From positions 2,354 through 54,495 of the forward strand of contig MKTN01000046.1 of assembly GCA_001898235.1 (NCBI GenBank): a stretch of 52,142 bases of DNA, given 5' to 3'. Below, in pieces: positions 9,057 to 17,812 of the stretch (positions are counted from its first letter, which is position 1; each line of letters starts with the position of its first letter). The translations under genes and the position numbers were made by a program. This DNA is from Gammaproteobacteria bacterium 39-13. Its GTDB lineage: Bacteria > Pseudomonadota > Gammaproteobacteria > Berkiellales > Berkiellaceae. Under the pieces are notes generated by a model. It did not search any database and had not been told where the DNA came from. It was given only the letters and a program-made list of their open reading frames with translations.

Positions 9057-10463
9057 GTGTTCTTCAATCCTGAATTGCGCCGCAACATCTGGCTAGACTT
9101 CAATTATCATCGGATTATAATGGCGCCAATTATTATTGGTTTAATAGTCTATATTGTTTATTTAACAGGTAGTCAATCTTCGGCAGCTACCATTGCCTTT
9201 GAATTAGCTTGCTTTTTTATTTTTTTATGGGGCACCAAACGTAGCTCAGAGACTGTTATTGACGAAATCAATAACAGCACTTGGGATTTTCAGCGCCAAT
9301 CCTCTATTTCCCCATGGGCAATGACTTGGGGAAAATTAATAGGCTCTACCCTATATAGTTGGTATGGTACGGCTATCTGTCTGTTACTTTATTCACTTTT
9401 ACGGACAAATACTTCTCATGATTTTAGTGGTCAAATACTAACGTCTTCTTTATCTATTAGCCAAGAATTATCGTTGTTATTGTTAGGCGGGTTATTTAGC
9501 CAAGCAATAGCATTATTACTCAGCATTCAAGTCTTATCACAAATTCGACGAGAAAAAACCAATAAAACTTTTAGATATTTCTTGGCTGCCTTTATTATTG
9601 GGGCTTTTACCACCAATTTTTGTTTTAATGCTCTTAAAGGATACGATCAGCAGATCTCTTGGCACGGTTATGCTTTTGCTTTAGGTCCTTTTGCCCTGAC
9701 ATCCCTTATCTTATTTTTGGGATGGGCGATTATTGGATTGCAGCGCTCTTTTTGCAAAGAATTACAATATCAAAATATTCCTTGGATATGGGCAGGATTT
9801 AACATTTTTTGTATGATTTATTTTTCAGGATTAACATCTTTTCAAGATTTCCAGTTTGAAAATCTTCATTTTCCAGAGTTAGAAACCATACAGCAGCAAC
9901 TTGCTAATGCTCCTTTATATACCGCCCTATTCTCTGCACAACTATTAACATACTTTTCCTTATTTACAGATGATCTTTCGCTCATCCGTTATAAGCATTT
10001 TTTTAGTCGTATTAAAGAACACAATACCATCGAAAGTCTACAACAACTCCCTTGGTGGACAATCTCTTTTACCCTGACGGTAATAGCAGGTTTAATAGCG
10101 ATGATTAAACAGCAAGGTGTCATATTTGAAAAATTTTCACCCACTATCTTTATTCTGACAAGCATTTTCTTTTTGCTGCGTGATATTGAATTAATTCATT
10201 ATTTTAATTTTAGCAAGAACCCTAAAAAGGCATTAAGCACCGCTGTGCTTTATTTATTTCTGCTTTATATGCTTTTACCATTGCTCTTTAGCGCTTTACA
10301 TCTTAATAGCTTGCTACCTTTGTTCTTGCCTAGCTGGGGTCAAAATACCCTATTAGCTTTTATTGGGATTGTCGTTCAGTTAGGGTTGTTAAGTGCTCTT
10401 TGTTATAAGCGTTGGCAAGAGAATTTAGAAAAGGCAAAGACGGTCATAAAAACATCTCTATGA
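9057..10463 (+). CDS. ABC-2 type transporter permease
   Basis: About 468 aa from a GTG at 9057, five bases after the stop of the ATPase gene and preceded by AGGA. A TTG at 9012 would extend it but would overlap the upstream gene by 41 bases. Roughly ten to eleven hydrophobic helices are spread over the whole length, among them one at the start (IIMAPIIIGLIVYIVYL) and several near the end (LFLLYMLLPLLFSALHL, LLAFIGIVVQLGLLSALC). A soluble charged loop lies near the first two helices. No catalytic residues are expected. Position next to the ATPase supports a membrane exporter subunit. Confidence 0.82.
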   Translation: MFFNPELRRNIWLDFNYHRIIMAPIIIGLIVYIVYLTGSQSSAATIAFELACFFIFLWGTKRSSETVIDEINNSTWDFQRQSSISPWAMTWGKLIGSTLYSWYGTAICLLLYSLLRTNTSHDFSGQILTSSLSISQELSLLLLGGLFSQAIALLLSIQVLSQIRREKTNKTFRYFLAAFIIGAFTTNFCFNALKGYDQQISWHGYAFALGPFALTSLILFLGWAIIGLQRSFCKELQYQNIPWIWAGFNIFCMIYFSGLTSFQDFQFENLHFPELETIQQQLANAPLYTALFSAQLLTYFSLFTDDLSLIRYKHFFSRIKEHNTIESLQQLPWWTISFTLTVIAGLIAMIKQQGVIFEKFSPTIFILTSIFFLLRDIELIHYFNFSKNPKKALSTAVLYLFLLYMLLPLLFSALHLNSLLPLFLPSWGQNTLLAFIGIVVQLGLLSALCYKRWQENLEKAKTVIKTSL

Positions 10464-10502
10464 TGCATGTTAATTGCACTCAAAAATTTTTGATTCATAT
10501 TC

Positions 10503-10580
10503 TTGTCATTGCGAGCATTAGCGAAGCAATCCATGAACGATAACATGGATTGCTTCGGCACCACTGCCTCGCAATGACAA
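10503..10580. repeat. 78-base imperfect palindrome (REP/MITE-like)
   Basis: The outer arms TTGTCATTGCGAG (10503-10515) and CTCGCAATGACAA (10568-10580) are perfect inverted repeats. Inside them CGAAGCAATCCATG (10522-10535) pairs with CATGGATTGCTTCG (10544-10557). The loop is eight bases. The core is similar to intergenic palindromes that I know to be widespread in several bacterial groups. It lies between the permease stop and the converging methyltransferase gene, and could also stop transcription from both sides. I saw no second copy in this window. Confidence 0.85.
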
Positions 10581-10640
10581 GGTGATAGCCCTATGTCTTT
10601 TCAATCCTTAATTTATGCACAATTGTCATGCACTCTGATG

Positions 10641-11258
10641 TTATCGTTTTGCGTAAAAAAAACATAATGCCGAATCCCAACTGCATTCGACAGCAAATAC
10701 CTTTTTTAAAGGTAATTTTAGTGAAGGCAAAGGCCGAAAACTAAAGACTTGCTTTACCTGTGGTTGCTGATTAATTTTATTGCCGATTGCAATGAGTAAT
10801 TCTTGCGTAAAACAAGTTGAGCAGCTATAAACAATTGTCGCGTCTTGCCAATCAGCATGCAAAAAGTTATCGCAAATTAATGTTAAAGATCGCCCCTCTT
10901 CCCAAAAGGAAGGAAAATCTGATTTTACTTGATTGAAAGCAGTCAGCGCTTGCGTATGCAGTTCTTTAGAGGCCTCTATCCCCAATACCCTTCGTAGCTC
11001 AGTTTGCATAAATACTTGTAGTGCACATTTGCCTAATCCTGAGCCTAGATCCAAAAACACCTCATTTTGATCTTTTGACATCTCATGAATTATTTTTTTA
11101 GCACTAGGGTATAATAGCTCTCCATAGGTGATACAGATCCCAGCATCTTTATACAAGGTATGTTCAGCAAGGGAATATCGTTGATATCCTTGTGTATCTT
11201 GGTAGACTTTAGCTAAATAACCCTGATATAGTTCATCATCAATTATTTTGGATATCAT
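10641..11258 (-). CDS. SAM-dependent methyltransferase, DOT1-like
   Basis: 205 aa. The class I methyltransferase core is clear: motif I DLGSGLG (70-76), an acidic residue ending the next strand in GIEAS (E95), and CDNFLHADW (129-137). Several features recall the DOT1 histone-lysine methyltransferase family rather than ordinary methyltransferases: YGEL at 45-48 upstream of motif I, FLDLGSG(L)G, the D/N-FL-x3-W motif, a following YSCSTCF where DOT1 has VNNFAF, and SFRPLPSL where DOT1 has SKPFAP. The Asn pair of DOT1 is missing. Substrate unknown; a host target is conjecture. Its ATG lies only six bases from the divergent GTG of the next gene, so one of the two starts may be misplaced. Confidence 0.75.
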   Translation of the reverse strand: MISKIIDDELYQGYLAKVYQDTQGYQRYSLAEHTLYKDAGICITYGELLYPSAKKIIHEMSKDQNEVFLDLGSGLGKCALQVFMQTELRRVLGIEASKELHTQALTAFNQVKSDFPSFWEEGRSLTLICDNFLHADWQDATIVYSCSTCFTQELLIAIGNKINQQPQVKQVFSFRPLPSLKLPLKKVFAVECSWDSALCFFYAKR

Positions 11259-11264
11259 ACTTAC

Positions 11265-12224
11265 GTGTCTTTAGAAAAGCGTTTTAAACAGTTTAATGCC
11301 GAAGTTGTAGCAAAAAAACGTTACGATGCCAAGTCAATCACCTATGCGAATGCATTTATGCGGCTTGTCTTAACTAGGCGTTTAGCTGAGTTTCTCTTTA
11401 GTGCAATTATTATTTTCGGGGGTCATCAGCTTGTCCTTTTAAATGGTTTTTTTTCTCCCATTTGGCCTGCCACAGGTGTTGCTTTATCCGCTGTTTTCTT
11501 AAGAGGGAATATTCTTTTACTCGGTATTTTTGTCGGCACATTTTCAAGTTATGTATACAACCTTTATTCTTGGCAAATCAGTCTCTATCAAGCTTTGTTA
11601 TTTATAAGCTTCATATTTTGTTGTAGACAATTTTCTTTAAAATGGATAGGGCCTGTCACGCCCTTAGCCAAAATGTCAGTGCTATGTAAATTTATTGTCC
11701 TCATTATCTTGTTTAGCAGCATCCATATCTCTCTGATGGCAAGGATCTTAGTGCAAACGTATGGCGGTAATATTTCCTTTTTTGATTGGTCAACTGCCGT
11801 TTTAGGCGAAATAAATGGCATTTTATGCCTCACCCCACTTTGTCTTGTGTTTGATCCCTTCGTCCCTCAGCGTTATTTCACAAGACAGGAAAAACGATGG
11901 TGGCTTAGCGCCCTAGGCTTGATCCTTGGTCATTTTTTATTTTTTGCGCTGACATCAGAAATCACCACACTTATTTTATCGGTTATATTACTTATTTTAT
12001 TATGCGCTTATGCTATCCATTTTGGTCAAATTCCTTTATGCGCTACCCTTTTCGGGATCTCCGTTGTCTATTTAACAGGAGTCTTACCCACCCCTCACCT
12101 CTTTCATCAAAATGCATCTGAACAAACTGTTCAAATGATATTCAATTTATTTACTATCTCCATTATCACAAGCTTAATATTGGCAACGGCCAAACAAGAG
12201 CAACATTATAATCTTCACGCATAA
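11265..12224 (+). CDS. Stand-alone MASE1-domain membrane protein
   Basis: 319 aa with about eight transmembrane helices from residue 35 on. The segment SPIWPATGVALSAVFLRG, then GIFVGTFSSYVYN and a later GEINGILCLTPL, matches the MASE1 sensory domain, normally fused to histidine-kinase, GGDEF or EAL output domains. Here the protein ends after the membrane part with a short tail and no output domain. It may pair with a separate partner or have a different role. The GTG at 11265 lacks a good ribosome site; the first ATG is at 11358. The argR-like gene follows after 16 bases and may be cotranscribed. Confidence 0.75.
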   Translation: MSLEKRFKQFNAEVVAKKRYDAKSITYANAFMRLVLTRRLAEFLFSAIIIFGGHQLVLLNGFFSPIWPATGVALSAVFLRGNILLLGIFVGTFSSYVYNLYSWQISLYQALLFISFIFCCRQFSLKWIGPVTPLAKMSVLCKFIVLIILFSSIHISLMARILVQTYGGNISFFDWSTAVLGEINGILCLTPLCLVFDPFVPQRYFTRQEKRWWLSALGLILGHFLFFALTSEITTLILSVILLILLCAYAIHFGQIPLCATLFGISVVYLTGVLPTPHLFHQNASEQTVQMIFNLFTISIITSLILATAKQEQHYNLHA

Positions 12225-12240
12225 ATTTAAAGAGTGAAAG

Positions 12241-12696
12241 ATGGATACTAAAAAATTAGAAGAAGATTTGCGGGAACTATTGAAAAAAGCAACCGTGGCG
12301 ACGCAGGAAGAAATTTGTCATCAACTACAAATTCGTGGACATGATATTAATCAATCAAAAGCCTCCAGACTCTTGCGCAAAATAGGTGCAGTGAAATCCC
12401 GAAATGAATATGGGCATATCGTTTATCGTTTACCTAAAGAACCTGCTCCACCTCATTCCGCTGATTTATTATTAAACTTAATTATAGATATCGTGGCAAA
12501 CGAACAACTTATCGTTGTCCATTGCCATCCAGGCTCAGCTTCTATGGTAGCACGTCTATTAGACTATCATATGGAAAAAACAGAAATAATTGGCACTGTA
12601 GCAGGAGACGATACCATCCTAGTTGTACCTAAATCTATCAAACGTATTGATCAAACACTCGATTCGATTAAAAATGTTTTAGCATTACTTAAATGA
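12241..12696 (+). CDS. argR: ArgR family transcriptional regulator (first copy)
   Basis: 151 aa, the normal ArgR length. The N-terminal winged helix-turn-helix includes INQSKASRLLRKIG near 36-49, matching the recognition helix in which a Ser-Arg pair contacts DNA. The C-terminal oligomerisation and arginine-binding domain has GTVAGDDTILVV, with the Asp pair that binds L-arginine. A purine-rich AAAGAGTGAAAG precedes the ATG. No arginine gene lies beside it; it follows a MASE1 protein. A second, more classically placed ArgR is encoded at 27916-28386. The two differ enough to be functionally distinct, for instance by forming mixed hexamers or controlling other genes. That is inference. Confidence 0.88.
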   Translation: MDTKKLEEDLRELLKKATVATQEEICHQLQIRGHDINQSKASRLLRKIGAVKSRNEYGHIVYRLPKEPAPPHSADLLLNLIIDIVANEQLIVVHCHPGSASMVARLLDYHMEKTEIIGTVAGDDTILVVPKSIKRIDQTLDSIKNVLALLK

Positions 12697-12729
12697 ATCG
12701 ATCATAAATAAAAATGTGCGCTATTCATT

Positions 12730-14040
12730 TTACGATTGCTTAGGTTTCTTTTTTTCAAAAACCTCTTTTGCCTTTTCAAAACTAGTCTGTTCGGCCCCCG
12801 TATCAACTTTCTTGGGTGCATTAGGATATTTACTTTGGATTTCGTCTTGAGGAATGCTAGGAGCAATTTTTTCTGATATCACTTTGTCTTCTTGTTGTGC
12901 TTTTTTAGCTGTGACCGTATTTTCAGCTATTACTTCTTCATTTAATCGCCTTGATGGTAAAATTGCCCTTGCTCTGCCAACAAATGGTTCTTCTACTTTT
13001 CTTTCTTTGGCCTTGTCTTTATATGTTGTAACATTTCTTTTGCTCCAATGTTGCGAAATTTTTACAGGAGCATTTTCTTTTACGGTTTCTGCCAAGGATT
13101 CATGGCGATCGTTAATGAGAGGAGATCCGGGTTGCTTTGGCTGCACAACAGGATTACCTACAGAAACGGTGCCTTTATCCTTCTTTAAAAGTGAAAAACC
13201 TATTTTAGGAAGCTTTATATTTTTAAAAAACTGCTTAATTGCCGTTGGTCTTTGAGAAATCCAATTAATTAATCTACCCCAATTTGATTTGGGTGTTTCT
13301 AAGGTCGCTTCTGCCATATTAGAAGATGGGCCTCGCGATGGCACATCAAGATTAATTGCAGTACGCTTGGCTTTCTTTATCTTTTTCTCTTCTTCAGGAA
13401 ATCTCTGTTCAAACGACTCACCAAAAAAAACTTTATGATTATCTTTATCAATTACATTTAGGTTCAATGGATCAGAATCTGTATTTGCTGCAGCTGCTTC
13501 TTGGATCTTTCTATTAAGCATTGCATTACCCAACAAAAAATCAGGAGAGTCATCTTGCACCCACCTTGATATCATGGCAAAGAGAATGCTATCAACGTTA
13601 CAAGGTGTCATTCTATTTTTTTCACTATTTTGTGCAACCAGATAACCAAAATGCCGAAGATTATGAATTAGTTTTGCCTCTTGTTGACAGTTATTTTTTA
13701 CGAGTTCTTTAATACACGCCTGAAAATCTATCTCAGCCAAATTTTGCTTTGAAATGGTATCTTTTAAAATTTTTTGTGCAGACAAAGATAATGAAGTGTC
13801 AAATATTACTTTTTGCAACACTCCCCAAAATAAATGAGGATCTTCAGCAACGCTACCCCATGCGGAATCGTCCAGCAATTTTTCGTACGCCAAATTGACT
13901 TCTGATTTAGCTGCAGCAATTCTCATCAATCCTTCTTCTGACAAAAGAGATTGATTACTACTCTCTTTGAGTTCTTCTAACGCTTTAGAAAACAGGTGAT
14001 TTGCAGTCTCTATTGAAGTAACATTCTCTTGATTCAGCAT
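12730..14040 (-). CDS. Hypothetical hydrophilic protein, candidate effector
   Basis: 436 aa without signal peptide or membrane helix. Residues 1-180 look helical and soluble. The rest is low-complexity, rich in Lys, Pro, Ser and Glu, with a basic stretch near 215-230 (EEEKKIKKAKRT). The C-terminal 30 residues are Lys/Glu-rich, ending KKKPKQS. I recognise no domain. It is divergent from a protein kinase gene at 14223, sharing about 180 bases of upstream DNA. Absence of bacterial family features and the kinase neighbour suggest a secreted effector, but a type IV secretion signal cannot be verified by eye. Confidence 0.7.
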   Translation of the reverse strand: MLNQENVTSIETANHLFSKALEELKESSNQSLLSEEGLMRIAAAKSEVNLAYEKLLDDSAWGSVAEDPHLFWGVLQKVIFDTSLSLSAQKILKDTISKQNLAEIDFQACIKELVKNNCQQEAKLIHNLRHFGYLVAQNSEKNRMTPCNVDSILFAMISRWVQDDSPDFLLGNAMLNRKIQEAAAANTDSDPLNLNVIDKDNHKVFFGESFEQRFPEEEKKIKKAKRTAINLDVPSRGPSSNMAEATLETPKSNWGRLINWISQRPTAIKQFFKNIKLPKIGFSLLKKDKGTVSVGNPVVQPKQPGSPLINDRHESLAETVKENAPVKISQHWSKRNVTTYKDKAKERKVEEPFVGRARAILPSRRLNEEVIAENTVTAKKAQQEDKVISEKIAPSIPQDEIQSKYPNAPKKVDTGAEQTSFEKAKEVFEKKKPKQS

Positions 14041-14222
14041 TTATGTGCTCTTTAATGTAGATTTAAATAAAATAGCCTATCTGAATAATATGACAGATTA
14101 ACAAAGCATCGGTTCCATAAAACATTTCAATACAGAGAAAATAAGCAGTCCTTTTCACAAAGAAATGAAAAAATGACTATATTCAAAACTTCTGTTTGGT
14201 TTATTAACAGGAGAAAGAATAA

Positions 14223-15899
14223 ATGATGACAGGTTCTACCCCAAAGCTAAGTATTGATATTAATAACAAAGAGTTGATTTTAAGCCATAAAAAAGCTTTG
14301 CAAGCAAGAAAAGAAGCATTAAGCAAATGTATTTCTAACGAAACAGTTGTAAGTTCTTACATTGACGAATCACAGCCTGAAAAACCACAATATCAAATGG
14401 TTTCTTTTTCAGACCATACTGGACGAGTCCGTATTTTTGCCATCGACAAAACACAGAAATTAGGTCAAGGCGGACAAGGCGAAGTTTATTTAGCACAAGA
14501 GTTATTTGAAGACAAAAAAGCAAATCGTTGCATAAGCAATTTATCTGCAGTCAAAATCTCTCAATCAGAACATAATCTAGATGATTATGACAATGAGTTT
14601 GAAATACTAATGCAGCTAAATCGTGGCAAGGGAAAGTGTGTACATAATCTTCACGGTCAGTCTACTCATTATTTATTTAGTCAATATTATCCTGGAACCA
14701 ATCTGCTTGATATTTGTTACTATAAAGTAAATGGTCAGTATGTTAAAAAGCCACTTAATCCCTTGCTTGTTATAAAACTTATTAAAGGTATTTTATCTGA
14801 AATTCAATCCCTGCACCAAAGACACGGAATATTACACCGCGACTTAAAAACGAATAATTTTATAGTTAAAATTGATAATGATACAGTCACAGTGACTGTT
14901 ATTGATTTTGGAACATCTTGTTTAATGCAAAAAGCGAATAAAACATTCTATGGCACGATTGGCTATCAAGCTCCTGAAACCACCTTACCTGCGAATCAGC
15001 ATACAATTTATAACTTACAAAATGAATATTTTAGCTTAGGCGTCATTTTAGCAGAGCTCTTAACCAAAGAAAATTATCAACGATACATTGAAAAAAAAAT
15101 GAATGACTACCGTGAAAACGATACACTAGGTAGCTTCCAAAAAAAGGATATTAAAATTGGCATGCCTGATATTTTCCATGAAAATTCAGAAAAACGCGAC
15201 CCTATGTTCCTAATTCTTAAAGAGATGATTCTTTTCTTAACCGAAAAAAACGCTAACAAACGTCCTCTTTATACAGATATTGATAAAATGATAAAACGTC
15301 TGACATCTCTCGAACAAGAATACACCTCCCTATTGCCTGATGAAACTAAACTCTCTCACCCTTCTTCGCCACGCTATGATCTTGCCACAACAGTAACTGG
15401 TTTTTCTAAGGAAGATATTACTCGTCAACTAGAAGCATTAACCTCAGAATTAAAAATGCTAGAGGTCGAACAAGGTAATGAAAAAAATCCTTTTCATATT
15501 TATCTGACACTCAATTTTTCAGCAGCCTCTCCTCTAGAACCATCTTCAGCTCCATTAAGAATGATTTCTCCCAAAGCCTCTTCTTCCAATGCCATAGAAG
15601 CAGATCCTTCTACTAAACCGTCAAAAAAGCAAACACTTATTGGTCGTCCTAGAAGCAATTCTGATGTTCCTAAATTAAATTTAAAGGATGTCAGTCCTGA
15701 AATAACAGACTCTTACGCTAAATCTTCGGGCGCAAGACACCGGAAATTTAAGATCACTAAGGTTTCCCCTAAAGAAAAATCAACACAAAATCATAATGAT
15801 CTGGAAATCACAGATTTATCCACACCTCAGTTCACCTTTTATGAGTTTTTAAGCGAACCACCATCTGCGGAAAAAACAAGCAAGCGTAAGAAAAAATAG
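14223..15899 (+). CDS. Eukaryotic-like Ser/Thr protein kinase
   Basis: 558 aa. The kinase domain spans about residues 70-365 with all key elements: glycine loop GQGGQGEVY (81-89), ATP-binding Lys in AVK (K111), catalytic loop HRDLKTNN (205-212), DFG (228-230), APE (250-252), and a C-lobe NKRP segment. It should therefore be an active Ser/Thr kinase. The tail (about 400-558) is Ser/Lys/Pro-rich and disordered-looking and ends with a basic cluster (KTSKRKKK). No transmembrane helix or PASTA-type sensor is present, so it is soluble. AGGAG nine bases before the ATG sets the start. A factor-independent terminator follows. An effector role is plausible in this context but unproven. Confidence 0.9.
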   Translation: MMTGSTPKLSIDINNKELILSHKKALQARKEALSKCISNETVVSSYIDESQPEKPQYQMVSFSDHTGRVRIFAIDKTQKLGQGGQGEVYLAQELFEDKKANRCISNLSAVKISQSEHNLDDYDNEFEILMQLNRGKGKCVHNLHGQSTHYLFSQYYPGTNLLDICYYKVNGQYVKKPLNPLLVIKLIKGILSEIQSLHQRHGILHRDLKTNNFIVKIDNDTVTVTVIDFGTSCLMQKANKTFYGTIGYQAPETTLPANQHTIYNLQNEYFSLGVILAELLTKENYQRYIEKKMNDYRENDTLGSFQKKDIKIGMPDIFHENSEKRDPMFLILKEMILFLTEKNANKRPLYTDIDKMIKRLTSLEQEYTSLLPDETKLSHPSSPRYDLATTVTGFSKEDITRQLEALTSELKMLEVEQGNEKNPFHIYLTLNFSAASPLEPSSAPLRMISPKASSSNAIEADPSTKPSKKQTLIGRPRSNSDVPKLNLKDVSPEITDSYAKSSGARHRKFKITKVSPKEKSTQNHNDLEITDLSTPQFTFYEFLSEPPSAEKTSKRKKK

Positions 15900-15908
15900 C
15901 AATGGCGC

Positions 15909-15936
15909 GCAACCTAGCGTTCTAGGTTGCATTTTA
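15909..15936 (+). terminator. Intrinsic terminator after kinase gene
   Basis: GCAACCTAG (15909-15917) pairs perfectly with CTAGGTTGC (15922-15930) around a four-base loop and is followed by ATTTTAAT. It begins ten bases after the kinase stop codon. Confidence 0.75.
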
Positions 15937-15982
15937 ATCAATGATTTTAGAAACGAAAGAACAAACTTTTCTCGATTAAATT

Positions 15983-16858
15983 TTAGCCTACTGCTTTCTG
16001 AGCGGAAGTGACAATTGTTGGGATGACAGTGACAAGTTCAACATCATTTGATGAGATAGGATAACCTAAAAATATCTGTGCAACTCTTGCAAACCTGTCT
16101 ACCCCATCGGTGGCCATAAAGCCTGTTTTAGCAGTAGTTGGAGATAGGCGTAATAAATTTTGTTCTAGGAGCAATGTTTGAACCTCTTCGGCAACCGTAT
16201 GCGCGGGATCAACAATAGGGATATCCCCTACTACATTTTGGATAGCAGATTTTAATACAGGGAAGTGCGTACATCCGAGCAAGACACAAGCAGGCTTCAC
16301 CTTTACCTCGTCCAATTGAGCAAACAAGGGGGCAAGCAATTTTGACACAATTTGTTCAACCAATGGACCCTCGCACCAGCCTTCTTCAGCCAAGGCAACA
16401 AGCAAAGAACAAGGCCATTCAATCACTTCACGGTGAGGGGCCATCTGTGACAATACCTGACGATAGGCATGCCACTTAGCAGTACTTTCTGTTGCCAAAA
16501 CAACAATAGGACCATTCTCATTCAAATTCAGGCTTGCCGTTGCGCCTGGATGAATGACACCGATAACAGGCAGAGGATAAAATTTTTCTTGTAAAGCCTC
16601 AAGTGCTACTGCGGTAGCTGTATTACAAGCGACAACCAGTGCTTTGACTCCTGAGGCCACTAAAATTTCATTGGCATTTAGAGCATAGTTTTTAACTGTT
16701 TGGGGGCTCTTTGTCCCATATGGCAATCTTGCTGTATCGCCTAAATACAAGAATTGTTCCTGCGGAAGCGTATTTTGTAAAGCTCGTAAAACCGTTAAAC
16801 CACCGATACCCGAGTCAAAGATCCCTATCGGCAGATCTCTTTTAGTCAAGGAACTCAT
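15983..16858 (-). CDS. murI: Glutamate racemase
   Basis: 291 aa from the ATG at 16858, chosen because GGTGAT lies about six bases upstream; the frame stays open to 16984 but that extension does not resemble the family. MurI interconverts L- and D-glutamate for peptidoglycan synthesis in the cytoplasm. Both catalytic cysteines are present: C78 in ACNTA and C195 in LLGCTHFP. The N-terminal GIFDSGIGGLTVL and the GDTARLPYG segment are diagnostic. It stands alone, divergent from the Cys/His-repeat peptide gene at 17023. Confidence 0.96.
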   Translation of the reverse strand: MSSLTKRDLPIGIFDSGIGGLTVLRALQNTLPQEQFLYLGDTARLPYGTKSPQTVKNYALNANEILVASGVKALVVACNTATAVALEALQEKFYPLPVIGVIHPGATASLNLNENGPIVVLATESTAKWHAYRQVLSQMAPHREVIEWPCSLLVALAEEGWCEGPLVEQIVSKLLAPLFAQLDEVKVKPACVLLGCTHFPVLKSAIQNVVGDIPIVDPAHTVAEEVQTLLLEQNLLRLSPTTAKTGFMATDGVDRFARVAQIFLGYPISSNDVELVTVIPTIVTSAQKAVG

Positions 16859-17022
16859 AAAATGATCACCCCCGCTCATATAGAGCAAGCATTCTACTGA
16901 ATAACCGTAAAAATCTACAATGTATTTATAGTTTTCTCTTGCTGTGTCAGGGAAAGGCTTGTCATAATATAAATTATATCTCATATTTCTAACATAATAT
17001 GGCGGCGACCTGGAGAGCTACG

Positions 17023-17346
17023 ATGAAAAGAGCGATGGCTATACTGTTGTGGTGCCTTGGACTAGGATGCTTAGCTGGGACCGCATTGGCCAATCATTCC
17101 ACTATCATCCCTGCCGTTATCGATTCTCACACCCAGGTAACCAATGTTCCCACTGGCTGGAAAAACTGGTGTGAAAATCATCCACAAAAATGTCATGAGG
17201 AATGGTGTGAAAAACACCCCAATGAATGTCATGAACAAACATGTGTTAACCATCCAGAAAAATGCCATCGTCAATGGTGTGAAAACCACCCAAATGTTTG
17301 TGCACGCGAGTGGTGTGAAAATCATCCTCGGGAATGCCGTCGTTAA
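17023..17346 (+). CDS. Secreted peptide with five 12-residue Cys/His repeats
   Basis: 107 aa from the ATG at 17023, selected because GGAG stands seven bases upstream; an in-frame ATG at 16999 has no such site. A signal peptide (MKRAMAILLWCLGLGC to ALA) is followed by a short spacer and then five tandem 12-residue units of the form WCxxHPxxCxxx (the third begins TC). Each unit supplies two Cys and one His, giving a dense array of potential soft-metal ligands. It is a paralogue of the next gene and lies in a same-strand series with a sigma factor and a CnrX-like metal sensor. I know no named family for it. Periplasmic metal binding or buffering is the inferred role. Confidence 0.82.
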   Translation: MKRAMAILLWCLGLGCLAGTALANHSTIIPAVIDSHTQVTNVPTGWKNWCENHPQKCHEEWCEKHPNECHEQTCVNHPEKCHRQWCENHPNVCAREWCENHPRECRR

Positions 17347-17443
17347 GTAAAGCGATCACCGTTTGAATATCTAGCATTTCTCTAAATAGTAACTTATATT
17401 ATGCGACAAATAAGGTACACTTAATGGCAGTTAACGGTGTACT

Positions 17444-17740
17444 ATGAAAAAATTAGCAATTGCTCTTCTTTGCAGTATCAGTCTCATTTCCTTTTGTAGC
17501 AATGTATTAGCAGCTACTCAATCTGTAAATTCAAAAAGTGGCTACATCCAGCTTGCGGATTGGTGGTGGTGGGACAGACACGAGCGGCGCGAGACCTGGT
17601 GTGACCATCATCCAAAAGAATGCCATCAAGAATGGTGCAGACATCATCCTAAAGCTTGTGCAGAAACTTGGTGTGAGAAACATCCTGTTAAATGCAGAAA
17701 AAAATGGTGTCATCACCACCCTGAAGAATGCAGAGCCTAA
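17444..17740 (+). CDS. Secreted peptide with four 12-residue Cys/His repeats
   Basis: 98 aa with a classical signal peptide (MKKLAIALLCSISLIS to VLA). The mature part has a spacer with a WWWW cluster, then four tandem units WCxxHPxxCxxx, the last ending ECRA. It is related to the upstream gene by repeat type but has its own leader and spacer, so the pair arose by duplication and divergence. The conserved Trp, two Cys and His-Pro in each unit argue for selection on a metal-binding or disulfide-linked repeat structure. GTACAC and GTGTAC form an inverted repeat just before the ATG (17418-17445 region) and may be an operator. A strong terminator follows the gene. Confidence 0.82.
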   Translation: MKKLAIALLCSISLISFCSNVLAATQSVNSKSGYIQLADWWWWDRHERRETWCDHHPKECHQEWCRHHPKACAETWCEKHPVKCRKKWCHHHPEECRA

Positions 17741-17771
17741 TTCTTCGATTTTTTTGCGCTACGCACATTTA

Positions 17772-17812
17772 AATTAATGCTTCATTGACAAGAAGCATTA
17801 ATTATTTTTTTT
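17772..17812 (+). terminator. Strong intrinsic terminator after Cys/His peptide gene
   Basis: AATTAATGCTTC (17772-17783) pairs perfectly over 12 bases with GAAGCATTAATT (17792-17803), with an eight-base loop and a T-rich run to 17812. It separates the peptide genes from the sigma factor gene. Confidence 0.85.

Noticed and set aside
17071-17777. Several frames overlapping the two Cys/His peptide genes on both strands
   Set aside because: They mirror the tandem repeats of the true genes; only the true frames have signal peptides, and the 17023 gene also has a good ribosome site.
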